64,000 bases of DNA from an uncultured Acetatifactor sp. (GCA_947624245.1 CANQJL010000001.1:124001-188000), one strand, 5' to 3'; shown: positions 40,442-51,176, counted from the stretch's first letter. Notes: generated by a model not told the origin, from the sequence alone. Program-made: numbers and translations.

Positions 40442-41466
40442 TGAAAAAGCTGAGCTTAAGCCCGGCAGGGGCCCTGCGGTTCTGCCTGCTGTTCGCATTC
40501 GTCCTGTACCTATGGAATTTTTTCCGAAGCTATTTTCTGTTTCTGGCGCTTGTCCTGATACTCTTAGGGCCGGCGGTGTCCTTTCTGCTGCTTCAGGGAG
40601 CCAGGGCTTCTCTGGGAATCGGCGCGCAGCTGCCCGACAACAAAGTCGGCCGGAATACAGAGTTCACGCTCCTTATCAAAGTACAAAATCCCCGAAGATT
40701 CTCCGTGTTCACCGCAGATGTGACCTATTGCTTCTGCAATGTCTTTACCGGCTATACGGAGCGGAAAAAACAGCATATATGGGTGGCGCCCGGAAGCGGC
40801 AGCACCATAGAGGAGCACCTGCTCAGCCGTTATGCCGGCCGAGTGGAGGTGCGGATAGAGAGCTTTGAAGTCTTTGATCTCCTGCATCTGTTCCGTCTGC
40901 GGGACTGTGAACGATCGAATGCGTATGCCGTCGTATGGCCTTCCTTCTCGGACGCTGCAGACCAGGAATTATCCGGCTGTGTGGACAATTTTCCGAAGGA
41001 GGACGAGACAAGGAAGAGAGGCACCGACTATAACCCGGACTATGAGGTGCGGGAGTATATTCCGGGGGACGAGCTGAAGAACATTCACTGGAAGCTGTCC
41101 GCCAAGCAGGAGCAGCTGATGGTGCGGCAGCGGTTGGCGTCAGGGCGCGAAAAGATCAATGTTCTGCTGCCGCTTAGCGACGACAAGCAGCGCAACGACG
41201 CTCTGGTGGAATCCTTGTACGCCCTGTGCCTGCTTCTCCTTAAGAATGCTTATCCCATACAGCTCTATCGGCCGGGACGCGGCGGCGTTCTGCAGGGTTC
41301 CTTTATAGCGGAGCAGGGGGAATTGGAACATGCGCTGGAGGAGACCTTAAGCGACAGCGGCCTGCATCGGCCCGGGGAGGCCGAGGCGCAGATGGCCATA
41401 GAACATTCCGGAGAGAGTTATATATTGGTGCAGACAGGAGCATACAAAGGTGCGTATATTCAGTAG
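40441..41466 (+). CDS. DUF58 domain protein
   Basis: RKRGTDYNPDYEVREYIPGDELKNIHWKLSAKQEQLMVRQ. Confidence 0.93.
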   Translation: MKKLSLSPAGALRFCLLFAFVLYLWNFFRSYFLFLALVLILLGPAVSFLLLQGARASLGIGAQLPDNKVGRNTEFTLLIKVQNPRRFSVFTADVTYCFCNVFTGYTERKKQHIWVAPGSGSTIEEHLLSRYAGRVEVRIESFEVFDLLHLFRLRDCERSNAYAVVWPSFSDAADQELSGCVDNFPKEDETRKRGTDYNPDYEVREYIPGDELKNIHWKLSAKQEQLMVRQRLASGREKINVLLPLSDDKQRNDALVESLYALCLLLLKNAYPIQLYRPGRGGVLQGSFIAEQGELEHALEETLSDSGLHRPGEAEAQMAIEHSGESYILVQTGAYKGAYIQ

Positions 41467-43654
41467 AAGGCAGACAACCGACATTCCGGATATGACTCTC
41501 GTGCAGCCGCGGGAGCGCCATAAGTACGACTTTTTTTCGGCTCTTGCAAAGGCGCTCCTCATTTTTCTGCTGGCCTACGGCGCTCTGGGCGGCTTTTTGT
41601 CCGCCCTCGACATAGAGTACAGCAGCGGTCTGTGTATGTTGGCGCTTTTTATCATAGCCCTTCTTCTGAGCGCCGTGTACGAGACCGAAAAAAGATGGCT
41701 GGAAAATTTGGCAAGTTCTGCGTGTTTCCTGCTCTATCTTTATCTTGCGGTCTCCAGATACCGCCTTATCAACAACGGCTTTTTCGCCATCGTCAACCGA
41801 GTCTACGAAATTTCAAGACAATATCTTGGCGTCACAGACGGATTTGTATACTCGCTGAATGCGGACGAGACATATACGACAGTCACTATGTTCGCGCTGT
41901 TCTGGGGCATGGTGAGCATCATTCTGTTGAATATCATGATGCAGACAAAATGCAGCCTGTTCAAAGCGGTGCTGCTTACGCTGCCCCCCTATGCCGTTCT
42001 TTTCTATTTCGACCGTTCTCCCAATCTGATCTATGTGCTGTTTCTGCTGATGGGTTACTTTACCGCGGCGATCCTTCAGAGCGCAGGCGTGAGAGAAAAT
42101 CTGTCAAAACAGATACGCTATACCCTTCCTCTCACGGCGGTCGCCGCGATCCTGATCGTGAGAACCGTCTCCCTTGTGCTGCCCGAGAGAATATACAGGT
42201 ACGCTGTCCCCAAGAATACCGTCAAGGAAGCCTCAGAGGAAGACATGGTCCGGTTCGCTCAGTACGGTATCATGGCGCTGTTTCGCAGATCGGGCGCCAG
42301 CGCCGGCGTCAGCGGCGGTCTGCTCAGCAAGGACGCCGCCGTCATGCCTACATACGAGACGGTGCTGAAGGTCAGGTACACCCCCTATGACTATCAGAAC
42401 GTCTATCTGAAGGCCTTTACCGGAAAGGAATATACCGGCGACAGATGGACACCGGCAGAGCTTCGCCTGTCGGAAGATGGCGCCATGGAAATGAGTATGA
42501 GCATACGCAGAGACAGCTACGCCGAAAGCAGGGAAAACGGCGGCGATATTCTGCAGGGCAGAGGCGTTATGGAAGTGGAGCGAATGAAAGCCGACGACGC
42601 TTACGACTATCGGCCCTACTATACCGATTCCGCGGAGACAGAGAAGCACGGCAGCGTATCCGTCTACGTCTACTATCCCGCCGTGAGCGGGACGGACATT
42701 CCCGCATCCGAACCGGACGACGCCTTTCTGGAAGTACCTCTCAGCTGCCGGACCGCCGTTGCAGGGATATGCCGGGAAGCCGGCTTTTCCGGTACGGAGG
42801 AGGAAATCGCAGGGCAGATCGTGAGCTTTTTCAGAGACAATTACTCTTATACCATGCGCCCGGGATTTTATATAGGCGACCCCGATTATATCACCCATTT
42901 CCTGACCGAGAACAAGAGAGGGTACTGCACACATTTCGCCTCCGCGGCGACCATGCTGTTTCGGGAAATGGGAATCCCCGCGCGTTATGTGGAGGGCTAC
43001 GCCTTTTCTTATTCAGATGTGCTGGAGGGCGCCGTGCTGGTGGAGGGCGCCGACTATCACGATTACTATGACGGATATGCCCCTCTGGGCGAAACGGCAT
43101 TCGTGGAACTGGAGATACCGGACTCCTACGCCCACGCATGGGTGGAGATCTACGTAAAAGAGAAAGGCTGGATCGCGGTGGACCCGACGCCGGCCCAGAC
43201 CTCACAGGAAGAAATGTCTTCCTTCTGGGACTCCTTTATGAACGGCGGAAACGATGACACAGATCTGAATATACCTACAGGAAACTGGAACGCTTATCTG
43301 GAAGGCGCCTTGGGAGGCACCGGCTATATCCTGGCAGGGGCCGCCGCCTTCTTCCTGATCGGTCTCGGAGCCGCAGGTCTGCGCCGTACCTTAAAAGAAC
43401 GCAGGCTTCCTGCCAGGGAGCGGGTAAAGCTGGAATATGGGCGCATACTGTCCTATCTTGCAAAGCACCATCCGAATTATCAGCGGCTGCGCACATTGCA
43501 GGAACAGATCGAATGGATCAGACGCCACAGCCGACGGGAGATCACGGACGAGCAGGCCGACGCTCTGTATCAGATCTACTTTGCGGAAAATGTGAGCTGT
43601 GACTGCGATGCCCTGTTCAGGCAGCTGAGAAAGATCAGGAAAGAGCTGGTTTGA
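41450..43654 (+). CDS. TgpA-like transglutaminase domain membrane protein
   Basis: N-terminal TM bundle; NKRGYCTHFASAATMLFREMGIPARYVEGYAFS...SYAHAWVEIYVKEKGWIAVDPTPA. Confidence 0.94.
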   Translation: MRIFSRRQTTDIPDMTLVQPRERHKYDFFSALAKALLIFLLAYGALGGFLSALDIEYSSGLCMLALFIIALLLSAVYETEKRWLENLASSACFLLYLYLAVSRYRLINNGFFAIVNRVYEISRQYLGVTDGFVYSLNADETYTTVTMFALFWGMVSIILLNIMMQTKCSLFKAVLLTLPPYAVLFYFDRSPNLIYVLFLLMGYFTAAILQSAGVRENLSKQIRYTLPLTAVAAILIVRTVSLVLPERIYRYAVPKNTVKEASEEDMVRFAQYGIMALFRRSGASAGVSGGLLSKDAAVMPTYETVLKVRYTPYDYQNVYLKAFTGKEYTGDRWTPAELRLSEDGAMEMSMSIRRDSYAESRENGGDILQGRGVMEVERMKADDAYDYRPYYTDSAETEKHGSVSVYVYYPAVSGTDIPASEPDDAFLEVPLSCRTAVAGICREAGFSGTEEEIAGQIVSFFRDNYSYTMRPGFYIGDPDYITHFLTENKRGYCTHFASAATMLFREMGIPARYVEGYAFSYSDVLEGAVLVEGADYHDYYDGYAPLGETAFVELEIPDSYAHAWVEIYVKEKGWIAVDPTPAQTSQEEMSSFWDSFMNGGNDDTDLNIPTGNWNAYLEGALGGTGYILAGAAAFFLIGLGAAGLRRTLKERRLPARERVKLEYGRILSYLAKHHPNYQRLRTLQEQIEWIRRHSRREITDEQADALYQIYFAENVSCDCDALFRQLRKIRKELV

Positions 43655-43677
43655 AAGTCAAAGCACCCGCATCATTT

Positions 43678-43720
43678 AAAAATCCCCGCAGGCCCTGAAA
43701 AATCAAGGCTGCGGGGATTT
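43678..43720 (+). terminator. intrinsic terminator
   Basis: AAATCCCCGCAG...CTGCGGGGATTT. Confidence 0.75.
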
Positions 43721-43771
43721 ACCCTTTTGCTCAAGCTCTATTCTCTTGATCTATTCTCTTGAAAATGCGTC

Positions 43772-45883
43772 TTATACCTCAAAGATCAGATCGCCGTAGG
43801 TAGGAATCGGCCATACCTTTTTATCGACCATCATCTCCAGTTCATCTACAGGCGCTCTCAATGCGTCCATTGCCGTGCGGACCTGATCCTTGTAGAAGAA
43901 TGCCTGCTCTTTCTGGTCTGCGATGGTGCCGGCCTGCTCTTCCACCTTCTCCAGCTCCAGCAGCGCTTTCTTTGCCTCTGCCAGCTTAACGGAGACCGCA
44001 TTCAGAAGATCCGTCTGAACGCTTGCGTCTGCGCCTGCCTCCTTCACGGCCAGCACGGTATCCGCAAGGCTCTTGGTATACTTGATTACCGCGGGAAGGA
44101 TCTGCTTCTTCGCCATATCCAGCATGGTGAGCGCCTCGATGTTGATCATCTTCGCATAGGTCTCATACAGGATCTCTTCACGGGACTTTAACTCCACCTC
44201 GGTAAAGATACCGAATTTTTCAAACAGCTTGATGGCCTTGTCGGTGGTCAGGGTAGAGGAAGCCTCCACCATGGATTTGATATTGGGAAGGCCGCGTCTC
44301 TCCGCCTCGGCAACCCACTCGTCGGAATAACCGTCACCGTTGAAAATAATTCTCTGGTGCTTTGTCAGGTACTCCTTGATCAGATCGTGCACAGCAGCGT
44401 CAAAGTTATCCGCTTTCTCCAGGACATCTGCCGCCTCGCAGAAGGCCTCGGCAACAATGGCGTTCAGAACCGTGTTGGGGCTTGCGATGGAATCGGAGCT
44501 TCCCACCATACGGAACTCGAACTTATTTCCGGTAAAGGCAAACGGTGAGGTTCTGTTTCTGTCCGTGGCATCCTTATCCAGATCGGGCAGAGTGGAAACG
44601 CCCGTGAGCAGCTTGCCGCCCTGAATGGAATGTGCGGCTTCACCGGTCTCCACCAGCTGCTTTACCACGTCCTCAAGCTGCTCGCCCAGGAACATGGAAA
44701 TGATTGCGGGAGGCGCCTCGTTCGCACCGAGTCTGTGATCGTTTCCGACGTCAGATGCGCTCTGGCGGAGCAGATCCGCATGAGTGTCCACTGCCTTTAT
44801 AATACATGCCAGCACCAGAAGGAACTGAACATTCTCATTGGGGGTATCGCCGGGATCCAGCAGGTTGACACCATTGTCGGTTCCCAGGGACCAGTTGTTA
44901 TGCTTACCGGAGCCGTTCACTCCCGCAAAAGGCTTCTCATGCAGCAGGCAGGTAAGTCCATGGCGGCCGGCGACCTTCTTCATGGTCTCCATCACCAGCT
45001 GGTTGTGGTCCACCGCAATGTTAGCGGTCTCATAAATGGGAGCCAGCTCATGCTGCGCGGGAGCCACCTCGTTGTGCTGGGTCTTGGCAGTCACGCCCAG
45101 CTTCCAGAGCTCCACGTTCAGATCCTTCATGTATGCGCCGATCCTCTCGCGGATAGTGCCGAAGTAGTGATCCTCCAGCTCCTGTCCTTTGGGAGCGGGT
45201 GCGCCGAACAGTGTGCGGCCTGCGAAGATCAGGTCCTCACGCTGTAAATATTTTTCTCTGTCTACCAGGAAATACTCCTGCTCCGGTCCCACGCTGGCCA
45301 CCACCTTCGTGGCTTCCGTGTTGCCGAACAGGCGGACGATGCGCAGCGCCTGCTCGCTCACAGCCTCCATGGAACGGAGCAACGGGGTCTTCTTGTCGAG
45401 AGCCTCGCCCGTGTAGGAGCAGAATGCCGTGGGAATGCACAGGATCACGCCCGTTGCGTCCTCCTTCAGAAAAGCGGGGGAGGTGATATCCCACGCGGTA
45501 TATCCTCTGGCCTCAAAGGTAGCGCGCAGACCGCCGGAGGGGAAAGAAGAAGCATCGGGTTCACCCTTGATCAGCTCCTTGCCGGAAAACTCCATGATCA
45601 TTTTGCCCTCCTCGTCGGGGTGGGTCACAAAGGAGTCATGCTTCTCGGCCGTAATGCCGGTCAGCGGCTGGAACCAGTGAGTATAATGGGTTGCGCCGTG
45701 CTCTACAGCCCAATCCTTCATAGCTTTTGCTACTACGTCTGCGGCAGCCAGGGACAGCTCACCGCCTTGATCCATGACTTTTTTCACCTCTTTGTACACA
45801 TTCTTGGGCAGTCTCTCCTTCATCTTCCCAAGAGTGAATACCTTGCTGGCAAAAATCTCTTCCACATTCAATACTTCACTCAT
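43772..45883 (-). CDS. glnN: glutamine synthetase type III
   Basis: ~700 aa [52 protein letters not shown]-type [19 protein letters not shown]. Confidence 0.96.
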   Translation of the reverse strand: MSEVLNVEEIFASKVFTLGKMKERLPKNVYKEVKKVMDQGGELSLAAADVVAKAMKDWAVEHGATHYTHWFQPLTGITAEKHDSFVTHPDEEGKMIMEFSGKELIKGEPDASSFPSGGLRATFEARGYTAWDITSPAFLKEDATGVILCIPTAFCSYTGEALDKKTPLLRSMEAVSEQALRIVRLFGNTEATKVVASVGPEQEYFLVDREKYLQREDLIFAGRTLFGAPAPKGQELEDHYFGTIRERIGAYMKDLNVELWKLGVTAKTQHNEVAPAQHELAPIYETANIAVDHNQLVMETMKKVAGRHGLTCLLHEKPFAGVNGSGKHNNWSLGTDNGVNLLDPGDTPNENVQFLLVLACIIKAVDTHADLLRQSASDVGNDHRLGANEAPPAIISMFLGEQLEDVVKQLVETGEAAHSIQGGKLLTGVSTLPDLDKDATDRNRTSPFAFTGNKFEFRMVGSSDSIASPNTVLNAIVAEAFCEAADVLEKADNFDAAVHDLIKEYLTKHQRIIFNGDGYSDEWVAEAERRGLPNIKSMVEASSTLTTDKAIKLFEKFGIFTEVELKSREEILYETYAKMINIEALTMLDMAKKQILPAVIKYTKSLADTVLAVKEAGADASVQTDLLNAVSVKLAEAKKALLELEKVEEQAGTIADQKEQAFFYKDQVRTAMDALRAPVDELEMMVDKKVWPIPTYGDLIFEV

Positions 45884-45971
45884 CTTCATTCTTCCTTTCC
45901 TGTTTTGTACCATGACGTTATTAAGTCATGGCCGGCAGTCGTCGGCTGCTTTCGATCGACTGTGTATCTGC

Positions 45972-46019
45972 AAAAAAAGAGTCCCAAAGTAAACCCGTTA
46001 CTATGGAACCTCCTCGTTC
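45972..46019 (-). promoter_or_regulatory. terminator-like hairpin with overlapping alternative hairpin in glnN leader
   Basis: Minus strand GTTCCATAGTAA-CGGGT-TTACTTTGGGAC-TC-TTTTTTT; upstream overlapping GAAC-GAGGAG-GTTC hairpin (46006-46019). Confidence 0.65.
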
Positions 46020-46180
46020 AACAAATAACACTGTGCAGAAACACGGATGAAATCACCCAACGTTTCGTTTTCTATAAGATAACCCACTTTTTTCAAAAAT
46101 GCAATACCTAAAATTAATTTTCTCAATTTCGGCAAAAAATCCGTTGATTTTTGCTTGTCCACTGGACATATTGACGGAAA

Positions 46181-47491
46181 TCAGCCGGATTCGTCACAAC
46201 GCACCCGCAGCAGATCGAACTGCCGCGCCTCTTTTGACAGCTCCAGCCAGATCACCTGTTTGGAATGAGGACAATTTTCCAGCGGACCGCCGTTTTCGTC
46301 ATACATGGCCAGCACCTCGGCCGTCTCATCACAGCCGTCGGAACGCATGATCTCTATGGCATCGCCCACCGAAAATTTATTGCGCTGTTCGATGCGCACC
46401 AGCCGGCAGGGCGTCTGCTTTCGGGAAAGCTGCTGCGGGAACATCTCCTCCGCTTCCCGCACCTCCTCCACGATTCCCAAGTAGGTGTACTCGTTCACAT
46501 AAGTGCTGCTGTCGTAGATCTGTGCGTCCTCACAGGGCTTTCCGAAAAAGAATCCCGTGGTATAGCGGCGGTTGGTGCACTTTGACACCTCGGCGCGGTA
46601 CCAGTCCAGATTCCTCCTGTAGATTTCCTCGCCGGTCAGACAGTCGTCGATGGCCTTCCGATAGGCACGGGCGACGGACGCCACATAGAGCGCCGTCTTC
46701 ATACGGCCCTCCACCTTAAAGCTGTCGATTCCCGCATCCAAAAGCTCCGGAAGGTATTCCACCATGCACAGATCCTTGGAATTGAACAGAAAGGTCCCCC
46801 GCTCGTTCTCATACACCGGAAGATACTCCCCCGGTCTGGTCTCCTCCACCACGGCATACTTCCACCGGCAGGGGTGGGTACACGCGCCCCTGTTGGCATC
46901 GCGGCCGGTGAAATAATTGCTGAGCAGACATCTGCCGGAATAGGAGATGCACATTGCCCCGTGAACAAAGGTCTCTATCTCCATCTCCCGGGGAATCCTT
47001 TCCCGTATTTCTTTCAGTTCCGCAAGGGACAGTTCTCTGGCGGAGACCACCCGCTTTGCGCCCAGCTCCCACCAGAAGCGGTACGTCTCATAGTTGGTAT
47101 TGTTCGCCTGGGTGGAGATGTGTATCTCCGCCGACGGCCACACCTTCTTCGCCACGGCAAACATTCCGGGGTCGGAGATGATCAGCGCATCGCAATGCTC
47201 CGGCTGCATGTCCCGCAGCTCGGCAAAATATTCCGCCGCCTTCTCCAGATCGTCGTTGTGGGCCAGAACATTGGCGGTGACATAGACTCTCACACCGCGG
47301 GTATGCGCAAAGGCAATGCCCTCGGCCATCTCCTCCACGGAAAAATTCTTTGCCTTGGCCCGAAGTCCGAATGCGTCCCCTCCGATATAGACCGCATCTG
47401 CCCCGAAGATCACGGCGACCTTCAGCACCTCCAGGCTGCTTGCCGGCATGAGCAGTTCAGGTCTTTTGTTATGTATCGCTTCTCCGTTCAT
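46181..47491 (-). CDS. U32 family peptidase
   Basis: RPELLMPASSLEVLKVAVIFGADAVYIGGDAFGLRA...ETFVHGAMCISYSGRCLLSNYFTGRDANRGACTHPCRWKY. Confidence 0.96.
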   Translation of the reverse strand: MNGEAIHNKRPELLMPASSLEVLKVAVIFGADAVYIGGDAFGLRAKAKNFSVEEMAEGIAFAHTRGVRVYVTANVLAHNDDLEKAAEYFAELRDMQPEHCDALIISDPGMFAVAKKVWPSAEIHISTQANNTNYETYRFWWELGAKRVVSARELSLAELKEIRERIPREMEIETFVHGAMCISYSGRCLLSNYFTGRDANRGACTHPCRWKYAVVEETRPGEYLPVYENERGTFLFNSKDLCMVEYLPELLDAGIDSFKVEGRMKTALYVASVARAYRKAIDDCLTGEEIYRRNLDWYRAEVSKCTNRRYTTGFFFGKPCEDAQIYDSSTYVNEYTYLGIVEEVREAEEMFPQQLSRKQTPCRLVRIEQRNKFSVGDAIEIMRSDGCDETAEVLAMYDENGGPLENCPHSKQVIWLELSKEARQFDLLRVRCDESG

Positions 47492-48141
47492 ACTTGTCCT
47501 TCCGTCTTCGTCGTCAGCGCCGCCCCGTCTCCCACAGGCAGAATCACCGTCTGAAGTCCCGGCGTATGCTTCAGCGCGTACAGATATTCCCGCATACGGG
47601 AGTGTATCGTCCTGTTTCTTCGGGTCACGGCGAACCGAGATTCGATAATATCCCCGTCCTGCAGCACATTGTCGGACAAGAGCAATCCGCCGGGCGCAAG
47701 CAGCCGCATCACCTCTGGCAGAAAATGTATATACTGCCCTTTGGCCGCGTCCATAAAGATCATGTCATAGGGGCCCTCCAGCTCCCGCAGGATCTCTGCG
47801 GCGTCTCCCGCAAGAAGTGTGATCTGCTGCTCCCGTCCGCTTCGCCGGAAGTTTTCCTTCGCCACAGGAATCCTCTTTTCATACTTCTCAATGGTAGTGA
47901 TATGGCAGTCCTTAGGCCCGTACTCGCTCATCAAAAGCGCGGAAAAGCCAACGGCAGTCCCCACTTCCAGGATATCCCTCGGTTTTAGAAGCGCCAAAAG
48001 AAATTTGATCAGGCTCTGCATGGATCTTCTGATCACAGGGACCTGCATTTCAATGGCATTTTTTTCTATTTCATCCAGAAAAGGAGTGTTTCCCCTGTCA
48101 AGAGAATCAATGAAGGCTCCCACTCGCTCGTCTATCATCAT
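47488..48141 (-). CDS. O-methyltransferase (YrrM-like)
   Basis: ILEVGTAVGFSALLMSEYGP...YDMIFMDAAKGQYIHFLPEVMRLLAPGGLLLSDNVL. Confidence 0.93.
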   Translation of the reverse strand: MMIDERVGAFIDSLDRGNTPFLDEIEKNAIEMQVPVIRRSMQSLIKFLLALLKPRDILEVGTAVGFSALLMSEYGPKDCHITTIEKYEKRIPVAKENFRRSGREQQITLLAGDAAEILRELEGPYDMIFMDAAKGQYIHFLPEVMRLLAPGGLLLSDNVLQDGDIIESRFAVTRRNRTIHSRMREYLYALKHTPGLQTVILPVGDGAALTTKTEGQV

Positions 48142-48204
48142 CTGAATACCCGCATCCTTTCCACATCTGCCGGCCTTATCCCGAACGGATCACTCATCGA
48201 CAGT

Positions 48205-48645
48205 CTACTCCTGTGCGGCCTCCTCTGCGGGCTCCTCGGTGTCCTCCTCCTTCTCCACCACCATAGCCGCCATAATCTCTTCGGCCGTCATGGAGGTGCT
48301 TAAGTCAAACACTCCGGGTCCCACATCTTCTCTGTATTCCGACAGATAATATTGAATGGTGAAAAGCTTCGCGTCTCTGACCAAGCCTCTGCTCTCCAAA
48401 ATCTTCGCAAGCTCCGAGGGTGTCATATCCTCCGTGACGGCAACGGTAACGGTCCTCCCCTCCCCCGCGGAGACGGCAGGCTCCGTAAAAGTACGGTATC
48501 CGTAATCGTAGCATATCATGGCGCCCCGATAGATCACATATATCACAAATATCGTCGCAACCACTCTGAAAATTGCGCCCAGCACGGCGCCTATCAAACT
48601 TTTCGCTTTCATACACAATCCTATCCGCGTGATCCACGCTTTCAA
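48205..48645 (-). CDS. short MltG-like protein: TM plus LysM-like region, no catalytic domain
   Basis: VTVAVTEDMTPSELAKILESRGLVRDAKLFTIQYYLSEYREDVGPGVFDLSTSMTAEEIMAAM then acidic tail; upstream of O-methyltransferase/U32. Confidence 0.75.
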   Translation of the reverse strand: MKAWITRIGLCMKAKSLIGAVLGAIFRVVATIFVIYVIYRGAMICYDYGYRTFTEPAVSAGEGRTVTVAVTEDMTPSELAKILESRGLVRDAKLFTIQYYLSEYREDVGPGVFDLSTSMTAEEIMAAMVVEKEEDTEEPAEEAAQE

Positions 48646-48660
48646 ACATCATAAGTTTTT

Positions 48661-48981
48661 TTATTCAAAATTCAAGCCCTCTGTGATACGGGCATTGATG
48701 CGCTGCATCATCCTGCACAGGGCCAGCTCAGCGGCCAGAAAATCCGCCACCAGAGGATTCGCCCGAAATTCCTCGTACTCTTTTTCAAAACGGTCCAGCT
48801 TCCCGAAATCATTATCCGCGCTGCACTGAAATTCATAATTTCGTTTTCTGTACTCGTCGATCTGTGCCTTCAGCTCCGGCTGGCTCTTTACCTTAGCCAG
48901 CTCTCTGGTATAGTTCAGATATACCTCCGACTTTAAGATAGCGGCAATAAATTCATCTGTAGCATTGTCAAGATTGTACAT
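48661..48981 (-). CDS. YlbF family regulator
   Basis: AAILKSEVYLNYTRELAKVKSQPELKAQIDEYRKRNYEFQ. Confidence 0.85.
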   Translation of the reverse strand: MYNLDNATDEFIAAILKSEVYLNYTRELAKVKSQPELKAQIDEYRKRNYEFQCSADNDFGKLDRFEKEYEEFRANPLVADFLAAELALCRMMQRINARITEGLNFE

Positions 48982-48990
48982 GACCTCTCG

Positions 48991-50679
48991 TTAAACCTCC
49001 ATAATGATAGGCAGAATCATGGGTCTGCGCTTCGTCTTTTTCCAGACGTAATCGCTCAGGGCGTCCTTTGTCGTATTCTTCAGCTTGCCCCAGTCCGTGA
49101 TGCCCCTGTCAAGACATCTCTGGAGCGCATCGTCCACGGTGTGGCGGGCCTCCTCGATGAGCTCGTCCGACTCCTTCACATACACAAAGCCTCTGGTGAC
49201 GATATCCGGTCCCGCCACAAGCTGGCTGTTGTATCTGTCCAGACTCATCACCACTATCATGATACCGTCCTCCGCCAGATGCTGGCGATCCCGAAGGACG
49301 ACATTTCCCACATCGCCCACGCCGAGGCCGTCCACAAGGATCGCTCCCACGGGAACCTTCCCCGTCACCTTAGCGCTGTCACTGCTCAGCTCCAGCACCT
49401 CTCCGGAGGAAAGGATAAATATGTTTTCCTTCCCGATGCCAAGGCTCTGTGCGATCTTTGCCTGCGCCTTCAGGTGCTTGTACTCGCCGTGCACGGGTAT
49501 GGCATATCTGGGACGGATCAGGGTGTAGATCAGCTTGATCTCCTCCTGACAGGCATGTCCGGACACATGAGCGTCCTGAAAGATCACGTCAGCGCCCTTG
49601 ATCAGCAGGTCGTTGATTACCTTCGTCACCGATTTCTCGTTGCCCGGGATAGGGTTGGAGGAAAAGATAACGGTGTCTCCCGCCCCGATCGTGATCTTGC
49701 GGTGCATTCCGCTGGCCATACGGCTCAGAGCCGCCATGCTCTCTCCCTGACTGCCGGTGGTAATGATCACCTGCTGCTCGTCGGGATAATTCTTCAACTG
49801 ATCCACTTCTATCAACGTATTGTCGGGAATATTGATACACTCCAGATTTCTGGCCGTCTCGATGATGCTCACCATGCTGCGGCCTTCCACGCACACCTTT
49901 CTGCCGAACTTGTATGCCGTGTTGATGATCTGCTGTACACGGTCCACATTCGACGCAAAGGTCGCCACAAAAATTCTGGTGTTCTTATGCTCCTCGAACA
50001 GCGTGTCAAAGGTGGGACCCACCGTTCGCTCCGAGGGCGTGAACCCGGGACGCTCCGCATTGGTGGAATCGCACATGAGAGCCAGCACGCCCTTCTTGCC
50101 AAGCTCCGCAAACCGCTGCAGATCGATGGCGTCCCCGAATACCGGAGTGTAATCCACCTTAAAATCACCGGTATGCACCACCACGCCGGCAGGCGAATAG
50201 ATTGCCAGCGCCGCCGCGTCCACAATGCTGTGGTTCGTCTTGATGAATTCCACGCGGAAGTGGCCGAGATTGATGGACTGTCCGAACTTTACCACTTTGC
50301 GCTTGGTAGTCTGCATCAGGTCGTGCTCCCGCAGCTTATTTTCGATAATACCCATCGTCAGCCTGGTAGCGTAGACAGGCACGTTGATGTCCTTCAGAAC
50401 ATAGGGCAGCGCGCCGATATGATCCTCATGTCCGTGGGTGATCACGAATCCCTTCACCTTATCCAGATTGTCCTTCAGATAAGTCACGTCGGGAATCACA
50501 AGATCTATACCCAGCATGTCGTCTGCAGGGAAGGACAGACCGCAGTCCACCACAATAATACTGTCCTCATATTGGAAGGCAGTAATGTTCATGCCGATCT
50601 GCTCCAGGCCGCCCAAAGGAATGATCTTCAGCCCGGAGACATTGCTATTCTCTTTTTTCTTCAATGAAATGTCCTCCAC
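48991..50679 (-). CDS. rnj: ribonuclease J
   Basis: FVITHGHEDHIGALPYVLKDINVPVYATRLTMGIIENKL...HVSGHACQEEIKLIYTLIRPRYAIPVHGEYKHL. Confidence 0.96.
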   Translation of the reverse strand: MEDISLKKKENSNVSGLKIIPLGGLEQIGMNITAFQYEDSIIVVDCGLSFPADDMLGIDLVIPDVTYLKDNLDKVKGFVITHGHEDHIGALPYVLKDINVPVYATRLTMGIIENKLREHDLMQTTKRKVVKFGQSINLGHFRVEFIKTNHSIVDAAALAIYSPAGVVVHTGDFKVDYTPVFGDAIDLQRFAELGKKGVLALMCDSTNAERPGFTPSERTVGPTFDTLFEEHKNTRIFVATFASNVDRVQQIINTAYKFGRKVCVEGRSMVSIIETARNLECINIPDNTLIEVDQLKNYPDEQQVIITTGSQGESMAALSRMASGMHRKITIGAGDTVIFSSNPIPGNEKSVTKVINDLLIKGADVIFQDAHVSGHACQEEIKLIYTLIRPRYAIPVHGEYKHLKAQAKIAQSLGIGKENIFILSSGEVLELSSDSAKVTGKVPVGAILVDGLGVGDVGNVVLRDRQHLAEDGIMIVVMSLDRYNSQLVAGPDIVTRGFVYVKESDELIEEARHTVDDALQRCLDRGITDWGKLKNTTKDALSDYVWKKTKRRPMILPIIMEV

Positions 50680-50912
50680 ATTCTATACAGAGGCCAAAGA
50701 GCCTGCCCTCTCGATCGACAACGTGAAACATTTCCTGCGGAACGGCCTGTGATGGCAGCGCTTTTGTTCATGCACATATGGTTTCCGTCCTCCGGCGCAC
50801 AAACCCGCCATCAAAACCGATCCGGTCGATCAGATGCAGCTCACTCGACAACTGCATGGTTCTATAAACAACAGCCGACCCCGTCTCAGGGCAGCTAAAT
50901 TACCTGATTAGA

Positions 50913-51176
50913 TCAGACAAATTTGACGTCTTCCAGCATATTTTCAAAGACACCGGCCACGGCGGCAAGCTCCTCGTCGTCGGAAACGATGGTGAAAACG
51001 CTCTCCTCCTCGCCGTCCTTGGAGATGTCCTTCAGGATCAGAGCCTCGCCGTCACCCTCCTCAAAATCCGTCACCAAAATATAGTTGAAGCCGCCGATCC
51101 TGGTCTGCTCCAACACAAAAAAATCTACCGGTTCCTCTCCGTGGGGATTGAAAGTGATCTTCTCCAGCTTTGCCAT
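50913..51176 (-). CDS. DUF1292 domain protein
   Basis: MAKLEKITFNPHGEEPVDFFVLEQTRIGGFNYILVTDFEEGDGEALILKD. Confidence 0.88.
   Translation of the reverse strand: MAKLEKITFNPHGEEPVDFFVLEQTRIGGFNYILVTDFEEGDGEALILKDISKDGEEESVFTIVSDDEELAAVAGVFENMLEDVKFV

Noticed and set aside
49141-50667. 508-aa plus-strand ORF opposite RNase J
   Set aside because: Antisense artefact over a highly conserved gene.
50680-50912. 233-bp gap between RNase J and DUF1292 gene examined for an RNA gene or riboswitch
   Set aside because: No convincing long stem, terminator or conserved motif recognised by eye.
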